Shown here: positions 48,122-58,104 of the stretch, in pieces | How the letters are laid out: each line of letters starts with the position of its first letter | How positions within the stretch are numbered: position 1 is the first letter of the stretch | DNA from: Shimia aestuarii | GTDB taxonomy: Bacteria > Pseudomonadota > Alphaproteobacteria > Rhodobacterales > Rhodobacteraceae | Direction of reading: 5' to 3' | DNA length: 64,000 nt | Assembly: GCF_022814865.1 (NCBI RefSeq) | Contig: NZ_JAKVRD010000001.1 | Location: 344,757 to 408,756, forward strand | Translations under genes and position numbers: made by a program | Notes under the pieces: model-generated | The model's database searches: none | Told to the model about the DNA's origin: nothing | The model's input: only the letters and a program-made list of their open reading frames with translations

Positions 48122-49215
48122 CTCAGACGCTCCGTCTTCAGGTAGGATTTCTGGCGCTTGAACATGTCCTTGCGGTAGAACGGAAACAGCTCAAACCACG
48201 TCCGGATCTTGAGCCAGCGCCCGTAGATGCCCATCGGCTCGAACAGGATGAACACGATCAGGATCACGCCAAAGATGCCGAACTCGAGGCCGGGGATGGC
48301 GACATTGCTGCCCCCGAAAAGCGCCCCGACCCATTCCTTGGAGATCGACAGGAACTGCGGCAGGAAGCCGATGACAATGGCACCAAAGAACGCGCCATGG
48401 ATCGACCCAAGCCCGCCAATCACGATCATCATCAAGAGTTGGATCGAAATGACGACGCTAAAGGTCTCGTTGTTGAACGCCCCGGCGAAAAGCCCCATGA
48501 GCGCCCCGGCCAGCCCGGTGATCGCACAAGAGACCCCGAAGGAAATCGCCTTGCTCCGCGACACGTCGATGCCCATCGCCTGCGCCGACACTTCCGAGTC
48601 GCGCACCGCGATAAAGCTCCGCCCCAAGGGTGCGCGCAGCAGATTGATATATCCAAGCGTGACAAGGATCGTGACCCCAAGCGTCAGGTAATAGAACGCG
48701 GTCGGCGTGCCCCAACGGTCGATCATGAACCCAAAGACATTGACCGGCGGCGCAAACTTGCCGCCAACGCCACCTGTCCAGTGATCGGTCAGAACGATGA
48801 TGTCATCGACAAGGATCGACATCGCCAGCGTCGCAATCGCAAGGTAGATCCCGTGCAGCCGGAGCGCCGGGATGGCGACGATCATGCCAACGATCCCGGT
48901 GATGATCCCGGCCAGCGGAAAGGCGAGCATGAACGGCACGCCGGCTTCCATGAGGATGATATTGGCATAACACCCCATCGCAAGGAACGCCGCATGGCCA
49001 AGGCTCGCCTGCCCGGTGTGCCCGGTCAGAACCATGAGGCCAAGACCCGCCAGCGCCCAGATCAGCACGTTGGTCAACTCCCCAAGGAAGAACACATCGA
49101 TCAGGAACGGCGCCGCCACGGCAAGCGCGATCAGGATAAGATAGAGCGAGAGCTGATAGCCGTCTTTCCACGGGCGCAGGTCTTGCATGTAGTCGGTTTT
49201 GAAAATGATCCGCAT
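48118..49215 (-). CDS. ABC transporter permease LivM-type
   Basis: 365 residues with about ten membrane spans. Family landmarks are LTGHTGQASLGHAAFLAMGC and the EAA-like coupling loop SFIAVRDSEVSAQAMGIDVS. The C-terminus is extended and basic (RKDMFKRQKSYLKTERLR). Partner of the livH-type permease four bases upstream. Confidence 0.93.
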   Translation of the reverse strand: MRIIFKTDYMQDLRPWKDGYQLSLYLILIALAVAAPFLIDVFFLGELTNVLIWALAGLGLMVLTGHTGQASLGHAAFLAMGCYANIILMEAGVPFMLAFPLAGIITGIVGMIVAIPALRLHGIYLAIATLAMSILVDDIIVLTDHWTGGVGGKFAPPVNVFGFMIDRWGTPTAFYYLTLGVTILVTLGYINLLRAPLGRSFIAVRDSEVSAQAMGIDVSRSKAISFGVSCAITGLAGALMGLFAGAFNNETFSVVISIQLLMMIVIGGLGSIHGAFFGAIVIGFLPQFLSISKEWVGALFGGSNVAIPGLEFGIFGVILIVFILFEPMGIYGRWLKIRTWFELFPFYRKDMFKRQKSYLKTERLR

Positions 49216-49219
49216 CGCT

Positions 49220-50095
49220 TTACACCTTCTTCACGCGCACTTGGCTAAACAGGCCGTGGGGACGGAAGATCAGCACCGCCAGCAGAAGCGCATAGGGCGC
49301 GATCTGGCTATAGCCCGCCGCGATGTAGCGCGCCGCGAACGGTTCGATCACACCGACGATAAGCCCGCCTGCAAGGGCGCCCGGAAGGCTCCCGAACCCG
49401 CCGATGACGGCGGCGGCAAAGGCCTTGATCCCAAGAAGCCCGGTATTCGGGTCCACCGCGCCTTTCGCGGCAAAGAGAATACCCGCGATACAGGCGACAC
49501 CGCCCGCAAGCGCCCAGATAAAGCCCTGCACCCGCTTGACCGGCACCCCCATGTAATAGGCGGCAAGCTGGTTCTGCGACGCGCCCTGCATCGCAAGGCC
49601 AAGCTTGGTGCGGTTGAAGAACTCATAGAGACCCCAGGTCAGCAGGATCGTCACCACGATGACCGCCACGTCCTCCATCCCAAGGACCAACCCGCCAAAG
49701 GCGACCTCCTTGCCCGCGAACGGGTTCTGAAGCGATTGCGGCTCATGGCCCCAGATGACGCCGGCCACGAACCGGATCACAAAGCCAAGCGCGATGGTCA
49801 GGATGACGACCGCCGTCTGGCTCTCGCCGAACATGAGCCGGATAACAAAGCGATCAAGCAGGTAGCCGAGGATCGCCATGATGACGATCGAGATCGGCAC
49901 CGCGACCCAGAAGGGCAATCCCATATATCCCGCGTTGGTCAGGCCAATGGTCACAAAGGCCCCGAGCATCATGAAATCGCCCTGGGCGAAGTTCACAGAC
50001 TCGGTCGCCTTGTAGATCAGAACGAAGCCAAGAGCGATCAGGCCATAGACACAGCCATTCGCCAGCCCGCTAATCAAGAGCTGTAGAGTATCCAA
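49220..50095 (-). CDS. ABC transporter permease LivH-type
   Basis: 291 residues. The start is taken as TTG 50095, because GGGAGG lies at the right distance upstream and the protein then begins LDTLQLLISGLANGCVYGLI, the normal LivH N-terminus; the frame is open further but non-conserved. About eight spans, with ATESVNFAQGDFMMLGAFVT and MGVPVKRVQGFIWALAGGVA as the family motifs. First transporter gene after the oxidoreductase gene. Confidence 0.93.
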   Translation of the reverse strand: MDTLQLLISGLANGCVYGLIALGFVLIYKATESVNFAQGDFMMLGAFVTIGLTNAGYMGLPFWVAVPISIVIMAILGYLLDRFVIRLMFGESQTAVVILTIALGFVIRFVAGVIWGHEPQSLQNPFAGKEVAFGGLVLGMEDVAVIVVTILLTWGLYEFFNRTKLGLAMQGASQNQLAAYYMGVPVKRVQGFIWALAGGVACIAGILFAAKGAVDPNTGLLGIKAFAAAVIGGFGSLPGALAGGLIVGVIEPFAARYIAAGYSQIAPYALLLAVLIFRPHGLFSQVRVKKV

Positions 50096-50173
50096 TTTTT
50101 TCCTCCCTGCGCCGGGTTCTCCCGGCTGCAAATCATGTTGGCCGACCCCTCCCCGAGTCGGTGCCTTCATGGG

Positions 50174-51208
50174 TTATGGTGAGATCATCACCTTTCCGTC
50201 CGTATTTTTCAAAGCTTCTGCGAGTTGTGACACTACGTCACGAAGCCCAAGGCGGCTTGAAACGTCGGTATGCCAACGCCCATCGACAAACCGCGCCTGC
50301 ACCTCGCCGATCACCCGCATCTGATCTTGCGGCGGGGTCGAGCGCATCCACGAGGTAAGCCAGAAACCCTCGATCCGCTTGCCCATGAAGATGAGTTGCC
50401 CCATCTGCGTGAGCTTGGGCAGTTCCGCATCGAGCTTGCCATAGCTGATCCAACGCGCGCCATTCGGCATCGCGACAAAGATCTGCTCCGAAAGCTGATC
50501 CGACACCGCATCAAGGAACACCCGCGGCTTGAGCGCCTTGCTTGCCGCTGCGAATTTCTTGGCGACCTCCGGATCGGTGGTCACGAAAACCTCTTCCGCA
50601 CCCTTGTCTTTCAGGATCGCCACCGCCTCTTCACGGCGCACAAAGGCAATCGGCTTAAGCCCCAAATCCCAACCAAGCGAGACCATCAGCTTGCCAAGTT
50701 GGCTCGACGCCGCCGAAACGACAAAGCTCTCGCCCGCCTGTTTCGCGATATCGACCATCGCCATCGCCGTCATCGGATTGACGATCTGCGCCGCGCCGTC
50801 CTCGTCGCGCAAATCCGGGCGTAGCGGCACACAGTTGATCGCATCCGTGAGCGCGTAGTCCGCCCAGGCCCCCGAGCCGCCCATTGCCACGACGAACGCA
50901 ACGCGTTGACCGACAAGGCCCTCTGCGCCTTCGCCTGCTGCCACGACATCGCCGCAGCCTTCAAATCCCGCCGGAGCGCCCTTCACGCGGGGCTGGCCGT
51001 ATTCGCCTTTGATGAAATGCAAATCCGACGGGTTCACCGAGGACATACGCACACGTATGGCCACTTGCCCCTTGCCCGGTGTCGGCACCGGGATCTCCGC
51101 CAGTTCGAGATACTTGGACGCATCGTCGATCTGCGGCCCCTCGGACGTGCCGGAATAGCCATCACCGGTTTGCAGGACGGCGGTCATGGTCTTTGGCAAG
51201 TCAGACAT
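50174..51208 (-). CDS. zinc-type medium-chain alcohol dehydrogenase / quinone oxidoreductase family protein
   Basis: 344 residues. The GroES-like N-terminal part contains PGKGQVAIRVRMSSVNPSDL and GFEGCGDVVAAGEGAEGLVG, and the Rossmann part VVSAASSQLGKLMVSLGWDL. It lacks the catalytic and structural zinc cysteines, so it belongs to the NADPH:quinone oxidoreductase / enoyl reductase group. In the operon it could reduce an unsaturated intermediate. Its start is eight bases inside the 3' end of the TetR gene. Confidence 0.85.
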   Translation of the reverse strand: MSDLPKTMTAVLQTGDGYSGTSEGPQIDDASKYLELAEIPVPTPGKGQVAIRVRMSSVNPSDLHFIKGEYGQPRVKGAPAGFEGCGDVVAAGEGAEGLVGQRVAFVVAMGGSGAWADYALTDAINCVPLRPDLRDEDGAAQIVNPMTAMAMVDIAKQAGESFVVSAASSQLGKLMVSLGWDLGLKPIAFVRREEAVAILKDKGAEEVFVTTDPEVAKKFAAASKALKPRVFLDAVSDQLSEQIFVAMPNGARWISYGKLDAELPKLTQMGQLIFMGKRIEGFWLTSWMRSTPPQDQMRVIGEVQARFVDGRWHTDVSSRLGLRDVVSQLAEALKNTDGKVMISP

Positions 51209-51884
51209 GGGCGGGTTCTTTCAATCTGTGCAGGGCCTTGGTTTTCTCTGGCGTCCAGTCAACGCCAAGTCCTTGCATGGCAAATAGGGTGATTTCATCG
51301 GCGATCCGGGAGTATTTTTCCGGGCCGTCGCCGTCGCGGTAGACGTACCAGAAGACAGGCCCGTTCACCGCGGCAAAGAAGCTGCGCGATACCACAGGCA
51401 GGTCTCCGACCCGAAGCGCGCCGTCCTCATCGGCAAGCCGCAGAACCTCGAGATACCGCGCCTCGAACGCATCGCGTTGTTCAAGGTGGCGCTTCATCGC
51501 CTTGCGTTGAAACTCTGTCGTTGCGCCATAGCGGCGCTGGCGCAGCCCGTCGAGCAGCACCTGCATATAGGCGCTGTGCTCCATCATCGCATAGGTCTGA
51601 CCATGCGCCATGAGCGCAAGCCGCTCGACCGCGCTGGCCTTGGCTTCATAGCCGGGTCGGATGGCTTCAAAGGAATGTTCCATCCCCCGGTCGCGCACCG
51701 CATTGAACAGGTCCATCTTCGAGGGGAAATAGTGATAGATACGCCCCTTGGTCGACCCAAGGTAGCGCGCCACCGCGTCAATGGATGTAGAGGCAAACCC
51801 CTGCTGGCAGAAACACTCTGCCGCCGCCGTGAGAATCTCCTCATAGCGGTCAGGTTTCTTGCCCTGATCGGCGACCGACACCAC
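51201..51884 (-). CDS. TetR family transcriptional regulator
   Basis: 227 residues with GTG start after GGGAGGAG. The N-terminal helix-turn-helix is FASTSIDAVARYLGSTKGRI followed by YHYFPSKMDLFNAV, the TetR consensus. The variable C-terminal domain should bind a ligand, plausibly an acyl-CoA made by the operon. As first gene of the 12.8-kb block it probably represses it. A 127-base space separates it from cbbR. Confidence 0.93.
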   Translation of the reverse strand: MVSVADQGKKPDRYEEILTAAAECFCQQGFASTSIDAVARYLGSTKGRIYHYFPSKMDLFNAVRDRGMEHSFEAIRPGYEAKASAVERLALMAHGQTYAMMEHSAYMQVLLDGLRQRRYGATTEFQRKAMKRHLEQRDAFEARYLEVLRLADEDGALRVGDLPVVSRSFFAAVNGPVFWYVYRDGDGPEKYSRIADEITLFAMQGLGVDWTPEKTKALHRLKEPAHV

Positions 51885-52011
51885 TGCACTCCTCCCGTCG
51901 CAGTCGTTGACGTTGGATCAAGGCAAACATACTACCGGGTATGCTGTCAAATGCGCACAACTTCATGACGCGACGTCATTCGCTTGCTGCACCTGCAGAA
52001 AACACCGCGAC

Positions 52012-52932
52012 TCAGGCGCGGATTTCCTTCTCTAAGTCACTGTCTTGCAATAGATATTCAAGAAAGGTGCGCGCCGCACCGGTCAATCGCTTTTCTTTGC
52101 GATGCGCGACGTACCAACGCCGGTGCAATGGGAAACCGTCCACATCGAGCACCGCGATCTCCCCCGATGCCAACTCGAGCCGCATCGCATGCATCGACAG
52201 AAAGGCGATTCCCAGTCCGGAAATCACCCCCTGTTTGATCGCCTCGCTGTCGTCGAACTCCATATGTGTCCCAAGGCTGAGACCCTCTGCCTGAAAGGTC
52301 CGCTCGACCGCCTTGCGCGTCCCCGATCCGCGTTCCCGGCGGATGACATTCTCTTCCGCGATCCGGCGCAGCGGGATGCCCCGCTCCCCGACAAGCGGAT
52401 GATGCGGCCAGGCGACGGGCACGATGATGTTCTCGCGGAATGGTTCGGCGATGACGGCGTGCTCTTCCGGCGGCTGCCCCATAATATAAAGATCGTCGCG
52501 ATTGCCCTCCATACGCTCAAGTATGGTTTCGCGGTTGGTGATCTGAAGCCTTGGCTCGACTTTGGGGTAGGCGCGTTTGAAGCGGCCAAGAAGCTGCGGC
52601 AGAAAATAGCGCGCCGTCGACACCACGGCGACCGACACCGGCCCCGCCACTTCGCTCTGCATATCCGAAAGCGCCGCCTCCATATCCGCAAGCCGCGCCA
52701 ACACGTCGCGCGCCGTCGCCGCGACCTCCTCGCCGGCATGAGTCAGGTGCAATGCCTTTCCGACCTGTTCGGTCAACGCCATGCCGACCTTCTCTTCAAG
52801 CGCCTTGACCTGCATCGACACCGTCGGCTGGGTGAGGTGAACCTCCTCCGCCGCCCGCGTGATCGACCCGCGCCGCGCCACCGCCTCGAACAGGCGCAAT
52901 TGCTGAACCGTGGGGGGAATGATCCTATCCAT
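52012..52932 (-). CDS. cbbR: LysR-type regulator CbbR
   Basis: 306 residues from ATG 52932; an in-frame ATG at 52950 has no ribosome binding site. CbbR activates Calvin-cycle genes in response to metabolites. The winged helix is GSITRAAEEVHLTQPTVSMQ followed by KALEEKVG; the effector domain has the usual alpha/beta pattern. Naming rests on divergent position 101 bases from cbbL and on similarity of the N-terminus to CbbR (QQLRLFEAVARRGSITRAAE). Confidence 0.9.
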   Translation of the reverse strand: MDRIIPPTVQQLRLFEAVARRGSITRAAEEVHLTQPTVSMQVKALEEKVGMALTEQVGKALHLTHAGEEVAATARDVLARLADMEAALSDMQSEVAGPVSVAVVSTARYFLPQLLGRFKRAYPKVEPRLQITNRETILERMEGNRDDLYIMGQPPEEHAVIAEPFRENIIVPVAWPHHPLVGERGIPLRRIAEENVIRRERGSGTRKAVERTFQAEGLSLGTHMEFDDSEAIKQGVISGLGIAFLSMHAMRLELASGEIAVLDVDGFPLHRRWYVAHRKEKRLTGAARTFLEYLLQDSDLEKEIRA

Positions 52933-52946
52933 AGAATTTACTCTAT
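52931..52946. promoter_or_regulatory. inverted repeat at the cbbR start, candidate CbbR site
   Basis: ATAGA-N6-TCTAT overlaps the cbbR start codon region in the 101-base cbbR-cbbL space, which is markedly AT-rich between 52940 and 52981. LysR proteins bind T-N11-A dyads of this kind. A site here would let CbbR repress itself while activating cbbL. Confidence 0.4.
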
Positions 52947-53033
52947 GCATTATATCAAAACAATCTAGTGTTATTTATTTTGGCACCTCCCTAAGACTCG
53001 ATCCCGAAGCGCGACCATTGGGAGGAGCCTGAG

Positions 53034-54464
53034 ATGCCCAAAGACCAAGTGAAGACGTACAACGCCGGTGTGAAAGACTACCGCGAAACCTATTGGATGC
53101 CGGAGTATACCCCGCTCGCCACCGACTTCCTCGCCTGTTTCAAGGTGATTCCGCAGGACGGTGTGCCGCGCGAGGAAGCTGCCGCCGCTGTGGCCGCCGA
53201 AAGCTCGACCGGCACTTGGACGACGGTTTGGACCGACCTGCTGACCGATCTCGACTACTACAAGGGCCGCGCCTACGCGATCGAGGACGTGCCCGGCAAT
53301 GACGAAGCTTTCTACGCCTTCATCGCCTATCCCATCGACCTTTTCGAAGAAGGTTCCGTCGTCAACATCCTGACATCGCTCGTCGGCAACGTCTTTGGCT
53401 TCAAGGCGGTGCGCGCCCTGCGCCTCGAGGACGTGCGCGTGCCCATCGCCTATGTCAAAACCTGTGGCGGTCCCCCGAACGGCATCCAGGTTGAGCGCGA
53501 CAAGCTCAACAAGTATGGCCGCCCGATGCTCGGCTGCACGATCAAGCCGAAACTCGGCCTGTCGGCCAAGAACTATGGCCGCGCCGTCTACGAGGTGCTG
53601 CGCGGTGGTCTCGACTTTGCCAAGGACGACGAGAACGTCAACTCGCAGCCCTTCATGCGCTGGCGTGACCGCTATGACTACGTGATGGAAGCGATCCAGA
53701 AGGCCGAGGCCGAAACCGGCGAGAAGAAAGGCTCTTACCTGAACGTCACCGCGCCGACCCCGGAAGAGATGTACAAACGCGCCGAATACGCCAAGGAGCT
53801 TGGCGCGCCGATCATCATGCATGACTACCTGACCGCGGGCTTCACCGCCAACACCGGGCTGGCCAACTGGTGCCGCGAAAATGGCATGCTGCTGCACATC
53901 CACCGCGCCATGCACGCCGTGATCGACCGCAACCCCAACCACGGGATTCACTTCCGCGTGCTGACCAAGATGCTGCGCCTCTCGGGTGGCGATCACCTGC
54001 ACTCCGGCACCGTTGTGGGCAAGCTCGAAGGCGACCGCGAGGCGACGCTGGGCTGGATCGACACGATGCGCGACAGCTTCGTCAAGGAAGACCGCTCGCG
54101 CGGGATCATGTTCGATCAGGACTGGGGCTCCATGCCGGGCGTTTTCCCGGTCGCCTCGGGCGGCATCCATGTCTGGCACATGCCCGCCCTCGTCTCGATC
54201 TTCGGCGACGACTCGGTGCTGCAATTCGGCGGTGGCACGCTCGGCCACCCGTGGGGCAACGCAGCCGGGGCAGCGGCCAACCGCGTCGCGCTCGAGGCCT
54301 GTGTGCAGGCCCGCAACGAGGGCCGCGAACTCGAGAAGGAAGGCAAGGACATCCTGACCACCGCCGCCAAATCCTCGCCCGAACTCGCGACCGCGATGGA
54401 AACCTGGAAAGAGATCAAGTTCGAGTTCGACACCGTCGACAAGCTCGACGTGCAGCACCGCTGA
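53034..54464 (+). CDS. cbbL: RuBisCO large subunit, form IA
   Basis: 476 residues. Fixes CO2 onto ribulose-1,5-bisphosphate. The N-terminus [20 protein letters not shown] and the [20 protein letters not shown] region are form IA. Catalytic residues are all there: Lys171 and Lys173 (TIKPKLGLS), carbamylated Lys197 with Asp199 and Glu200 ([10 protein letters not shown]), His290, His294, and loop-6 Lys330 ([11 protein letters not shown]). The residue before Lys197 is Ala, where Thr is usual. Excellent GGAGGAG ribosome binding site. Followed by cbbS after 29 bases. Confidence 0.98.
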   Translation: MPKDQVKTYNAGVKDYRETYWMPEYTPLATDFLACFKVIPQDGVPREEAAAAVAAESSTGTWTTVWTDLLTDLDYYKGRAYAIEDVPGNDEAFYAFIAYPIDLFEEGSVVNILTSLVGNVFGFKAVRALRLEDVRVPIAYVKTCGGPPNGIQVERDKLNKYGRPMLGCTIKPKLGLSAKNYGRAVYEVLRGGLDFAKDDENVNSQPFMRWRDRYDYVMEAIQKAEAETGEKKGSYLNVTAPTPEEMYKRAEYAKELGAPIIMHDYLTAGFTANTGLANWCRENGMLLHIHRAMHAVIDRNPNHGIHFRVLTKMLRLSGGDHLHSGTVVGKLEGDREATLGWIDTMRDSFVKEDRSRGIMFDQDWGSMPGVFPVASGGIHVWHMPALVSIFGDDSVLQFGGGTLGHPWGNAAGAAANRVALEACVQARNEGRELEKEGKDILTTAAKSSPELATAMETWKEIKFEFDTVDKLDVQHR

Positions 54465-54493
54465 TCTGATCCGAGACAAGAAAGGAATATCCC

Positions 54494-54850
54494 ATGTCTG
54501 ACATGCAGGACTACAACTCGTCGCTTTCCGACGTCACAAGCCGCAAGTTCGAAACCTTCTCCTACCTGCCGGAGATGACCACCGAACAGACTCGCAAACA
54601 GGTCGAATACATCGTCTCCAAGGGCTGGAACCCGGCCATTGAGCACACTGAACCAGAGAACGCCGCGGGAAGCTACTGGTACATGTGGAAGCTGCCGATG
54701 TTCGGCGAGACGGATGTCGATCGCATCCTCGGCGAGGCCGACGCCTGCCACAAGGCCCACCCCAACAACCACGTGCGCCTTGTCGGGTATGACAACTACA
54801 CCCAATCCAAGGGTGCCGAGATGGTCATCTATCGCGGCAAGCCCGTCTGA
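54494..54850 (+). CDS. cbbS: RuBisCO small subunit, form IA
   Basis: 118 residues, the short bacterial form IA type without carboxysome features. Recognisable are [40 protein letters not shown], the conserved KLPMFGETD stretch, and [19 protein letters not shown]. Eight small subunits cap the L8 core. Translationally close to cbbL with an AAAGGA binding site. Confidence 0.98.
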   Translation: MSDMQDYNSSLSDVTSRKFETFSYLPEMTTEQTRKQVEYIVSKGWNPAIEHTEPENAAGSYWYMWKLPMFGETDVDRILGEADACHKAHPNNHVRLVGYDNYTQSKGAEMVIYRGKPV

Positions 54851-54929
54851 TAGGACCATTGCCGCCGCGGCCTGCCTCCATTCGGGCCGCGGCATCTTTC
54901 TCACGCCACGCCCAGACCGGGAGATCCCC

Positions 54930-55739
54930 ATGACCGCGCATGACATCAATCAGTTCAAAGTCGCCACGGAACCCTTCTACCGCGTGAGCACCGGCGAAGA
55001 CGCGCTCTATGAGGCCGCCTATGCCCGCCGTATGCCTGTCATGCTCAAGGGGCCAACGGGCTGCGGCAAATCCCGTTTCGTGGAATACATGGCCTGGAAA
55101 CTTGGCCGCCCCCTCATCACCGTCGCCTGCAACGAGGACATGACCGCCTCCGACCTCGTGGGCCGCTTCCTTCTCGATAAGGACGGCACCAAATGGCAGG
55201 ACGGCCCGCTGACGACCGCCGCCCGCATCGGTGCAATCTGCTACCTCGATGAGATCGTCGAAGCGCGCCAGGATACGACCGTCGTCATCCATCCGCTGAC
55301 AGATCACCGCCGCCAACTTCCCCTTGATAAAAAGGGCGAAATCATCGACGCCCACCCCGATTTTCAACTCGTGATCTCTTACAACCCCGGCTACCAGTCG
55401 TTGATGAAAGACCTCAAACAGTCGACCAAGCAACGTTTCGCCGCGCTCGATTTCGACTACCCGGAGGCCGGGATCGAGGCCGAGATCGTCGCCCGTGAAA
55501 CCGGTGTCGATCCCGAGACGGCGGACAAGCTGGTGCAGGTCGCGCACCGCACCCGCAACCTCAAAGGCCACGGCCTTGACGAGGGCATCTCGACCCGCCT
55601 TCTCGTCTATGCAGGTCAGATGATCGCCGAAGGCGTCGATCCGACCGCCGCCTGTCTGATGACCCTCGTGACGCCGCTCACGGATGACCCCGACATGCGG
55701 CAAACGCTTCAGGCCGCCGTGGAAACCTTCTTCGTCTAA
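54930..55739 (+). CDS. cbbQ: RuBisCO activase ATPase CbbQ (MoxR-type AAA+)
   Basis: 269 residues from ATG 54930. CbbQ forms hexamers that, with CbbO, remove inhibitory sugar phosphates from RuBisCO using ATP. Walker A is GPTGCGKS (41-48), Walker B ICYLDE (103-108), and the family continues with [37 protein letters not shown]. It lies 79 bases after cbbS and 17 bases before cbbO, as in non-carboxysomal form IA (IAq) operons. Confidence 0.96.
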   Translation: MTAHDINQFKVATEPFYRVSTGEDALYEAAYARRMPVMLKGPTGCGKSRFVEYMAWKLGRPLITVACNEDMTASDLVGRFLLDKDGTKWQDGPLTTAARIGAICYLDEIVEARQDTTVVIHPLTDHRRQLPLDKKGEIIDAHPDFQLVISYNPGYQSLMKDLKQSTKQRFAALDFDYPEAGIEAEIVARETGVDPETADKLVQVAHRTRNLKGHGLDEGISTRLLVYAGQMIAEGVDPTAACLMTLVTPLTDDPDMRQTLQAAVETFFV

Positions 55740-55756
55740 CCACGGAGACAGGACCA

Positions 55757-58096
55757 ATGACCGTCACCCTCGAAGACTACCGCGACTGTTTCGCCAAGGC
55801 GCCGCCCGAAATCTTCGACACGCTCGAAGCGACGTTTCACGACGCCGCCCGCGTTATGTCTCCGCAAGGCTTGGCCGACTACATGAAAGGGGCCAAGGGC
55901 CTGTGCAAACTCGGTCGCGGCCATGATCTCGTACTGGCCTGGCTCGAGAACATGCCCGCCGTCGTCAAAGAGTGCGGCGAGGACGTGATCCGCGATTGCC
56001 TCGGCGCGGCGATGAAACTCTCCTCCATGACCTCCGGCGAGGTCATCGCGCTCCTCTTCGCGTCGCTGCCAACCGCCGCCCGCCGCCTTGGCGACGCCGA
56101 CCTCCTACGCGGCTACCTGAACCTCATCCATCAACTTTCCGCCAAATCCGCCCGTGGCCTGCGCCCCATGCTTGGCGTGATCGACGAATTGCTTTCTAAG
56201 CTGACACTCTCCGGCCTGCGCCGCTGGGCCAACTACGGCGCCGACGCCTACCGTCGCGACCTGCCCCGGCTGGCCGACTACTTCGCCCTCAAAAGCCCCG
56301 ATTCCCGCAAAGTGCTGCAACAGGAACGCCGGGGCACGCTCTTCATCGACACCCAACGCAAACTGAACTTCTACCTCCGCGCGCTTTGGGGCCGGGATTT
56401 CTTCCTCCGCCCGACAGCGGCCGATCATGAAGGCTTCCGCCCCTATATCGACGCGCATGTCATGCACCTGCCCGACGCCGTGGACGACATGGATGGGCTG
56501 ACCGGTGTCGAGCTCTACCGCGCCATGGCCGCGCATCAGGCGGCGCATCTCCACTACACCACCACGCCGCTCTCTGCCGAACAGCTTTCGCAGGCGCAGA
56601 TGGTCTTTATCGGACTCATCGAGGACGCCCGCATCGAATACCTCGCCGGGCGCGATTTTCCCGGCCTTGCCAAGCTCTGGGGCCGCCTCCTTGCGCGCGA
56701 CCACACCGACGCCCCCGAACACCCGACCGTGCAGGCGCTCGAACGCTTCGCCCGCCGTCTCAACGATCCGACCCATGCCACAGACGACACCGATCTCGAC
56801 GCGCTGGCCGACCGCTTTCATGCCGTGATCGATAGCCGCGCCCACGACAACAAGCTTTCTTGGGACATCGGCATGGAACTGTTCCATGTCTTCGCCGCCC
56901 GGCGCGATGTCCCTTCGCTGCGCATCCTGCAATCGCTGCGCATTCCCTATCGCGACGACAACCGCCTGATCTGGGACTACGAAGAGATCGACTGGAACAC
57001 CGCAGGCAGCCACACCCCCGCCGCACAACGCCAGACCCGCAAATACGTCTCGGTTATGGAAATGGCGCACGAGGTCGATGCCGAACTCGCCGGGGACGAC
57101 GCGCAGGAAATCTGGGTCTGCAAAGATGAATTCCGCCCCTACGAAGACGCAGGCGAGGCCACCACCTCCTTCAACGAGATGTGGGGCAAGGAACCGATCT
57201 CTCCCCCCTACCATTACCACGAATGGGACCATCAGGTGCAGCTCTTCCGCCCCGACTGGGCCACGGTCTATGAACGCCGCGCGACCAAGGGTGACCCGAC
57301 CACAGTCGATGATATCCTCCTGACCCACAAACCCATCGCAAGCCGCATCCGCCAGATCATCGACATGCTCTCCCCCGCCGGGGTCCAACGCGTGCGCGGT
57401 ATGGAGGATGGTGACGAGATCGACATCAACGCCGCCGTCGACGCCATGATCGCCATCCGCATGGGCGCCCAGCCCGACACCCGCATCACCATGCGCAACG
57501 TCATCAATTCCCGCGATCTTGCGGTGACCGTTCTGCTCGACCTCTCGGAAAGCACCAACGACACGATGGACGGCTCCGACAAAACAGTGCTCGACCTGAC
57601 GCGCGAAGCGGCGGCGCTGGTCGCGCTCGCCATCGAGGGCATCGGCGATCCCTTCGCCGTGCATGGCTTTGCCTCTGATGGTCGCCACGACGTGCAGTAC
57701 TACAAGTTCAAGGATTTCGCCCAATCCTTCGACGCCGAGGCCAAGGCCCGGCTCGATGGAATGAAAGGCGGGCTTTCAACCCGCATGGGCGCCGCCCTGC
57801 GCCATGCCGGGGCGGGCCTCCTGAAACAGCCCGAACGCCGCAAGCTCATCCTCTTGGTGACCGACGGCGCCCCCGCCGACATCGACGAACGCGATCCGCA
57901 ACAACTGCGCCATGATACGCGCAAGGCGGTCGAGGAACTCGCCGCCAAAGGGGTGCAGAGCTACTGCCTGACGCTCGACCCACACGCCGACACCTACGTC
58001 AAACGCATCTTTGGCGAAAACAACTATACGATCGTCGATCACGTCGCGCGCCTGCCCGAAAAGCTCCCGACCCTCTTTGCCACCCTGACACGCTAG
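55757..58096 (+). CDS. cbbO: RuBisCO activase adaptor CbbO (VWA protein)
   Basis: 779 residues. Partner of CbbQ that docks on RuBisCO. The C-terminal von Willebrand A domain begins near 590 with an intact MIDAS motif DLSES (595-599) and continues to FAVHGFASDGRHDVQYYKF, RRKLILLVTDGAPADIDE. The long N-terminal part is helical and family-specific (YFALKSPDSRKVLQQERRGT). A GACAGGA binding site precedes it. Full length and unbroken. Confidence 0.95.
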   Translation: MTVTLEDYRDCFAKAPPEIFDTLEATFHDAARVMSPQGLADYMKGAKGLCKLGRGHDLVLAWLENMPAVVKECGEDVIRDCLGAAMKLSSMTSGEVIALLFASLPTAARRLGDADLLRGYLNLIHQLSAKSARGLRPMLGVIDELLSKLTLSGLRRWANYGADAYRRDLPRLADYFALKSPDSRKVLQQERRGTLFIDTQRKLNFYLRALWGRDFFLRPTAADHEGFRPYIDAHVMHLPDAVDDMDGLTGVELYRAMAAHQAAHLHYTTTPLSAEQLSQAQMVFIGLIEDARIEYLAGRDFPGLAKLWGRLLARDHTDAPEHPTVQALERFARRLNDPTHATDDTDLDALADRFHAVIDSRAHDNKLSWDIGMELFHVFAARRDVPSLRILQSLRIPYRDDNRLIWDYEEIDWNTAGSHTPAAQRQTRKYVSVMEMAHEVDAELAGDDAQEIWVCKDEFRPYEDAGEATTSFNEMWGKEPISPPYHYHEWDHQVQLFRPDWATVYERRATKGDPTTVDDILLTHKPIASRIRQIIDMLSPAGVQRVRGMEDGDEIDINAAVDAMIAIRMGAQPDTRITMRNVINSRDLAVTVLLDLSESTNDTMDGSDKTVLDLTREAAALVALAIEGIGDPFAVHGFASDGRHDVQYYKFKDFAQSFDAEAKARLDGMKGGLSTRMGAALRHAGAGLLKQPERRKLILLVTDGAPADIDERDPQQLRHDTRKAVEELAAKGVQSYCLTLDPHADTYVKRIFGENNYTIVDHVARLPEKLPTLFATLTR

Positions 58097-58104
58097 GACA
58101 CGCC

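Noticed and set aside
51303..51325. GGAGTATTTTTCC inside the TetR gene, similar to the hairpin-tail motif
   Set aside because: It is within conserved coding sequence (residues PEKYSRIADE) and has no preceding terminator hairpin, so the resemblance is probably chance.
52971..54479. 502-codon open frame antisense to cbbL
   Set aside because: Covers cbbL exactly, and the cbbL protein is complete with all active-site residues.
56105..57724. 539-codon open frame antisense to cbbO
   Set aside because: No recognisable protein motif; the plus strand carries the complete CbbO with intact VWA domain.
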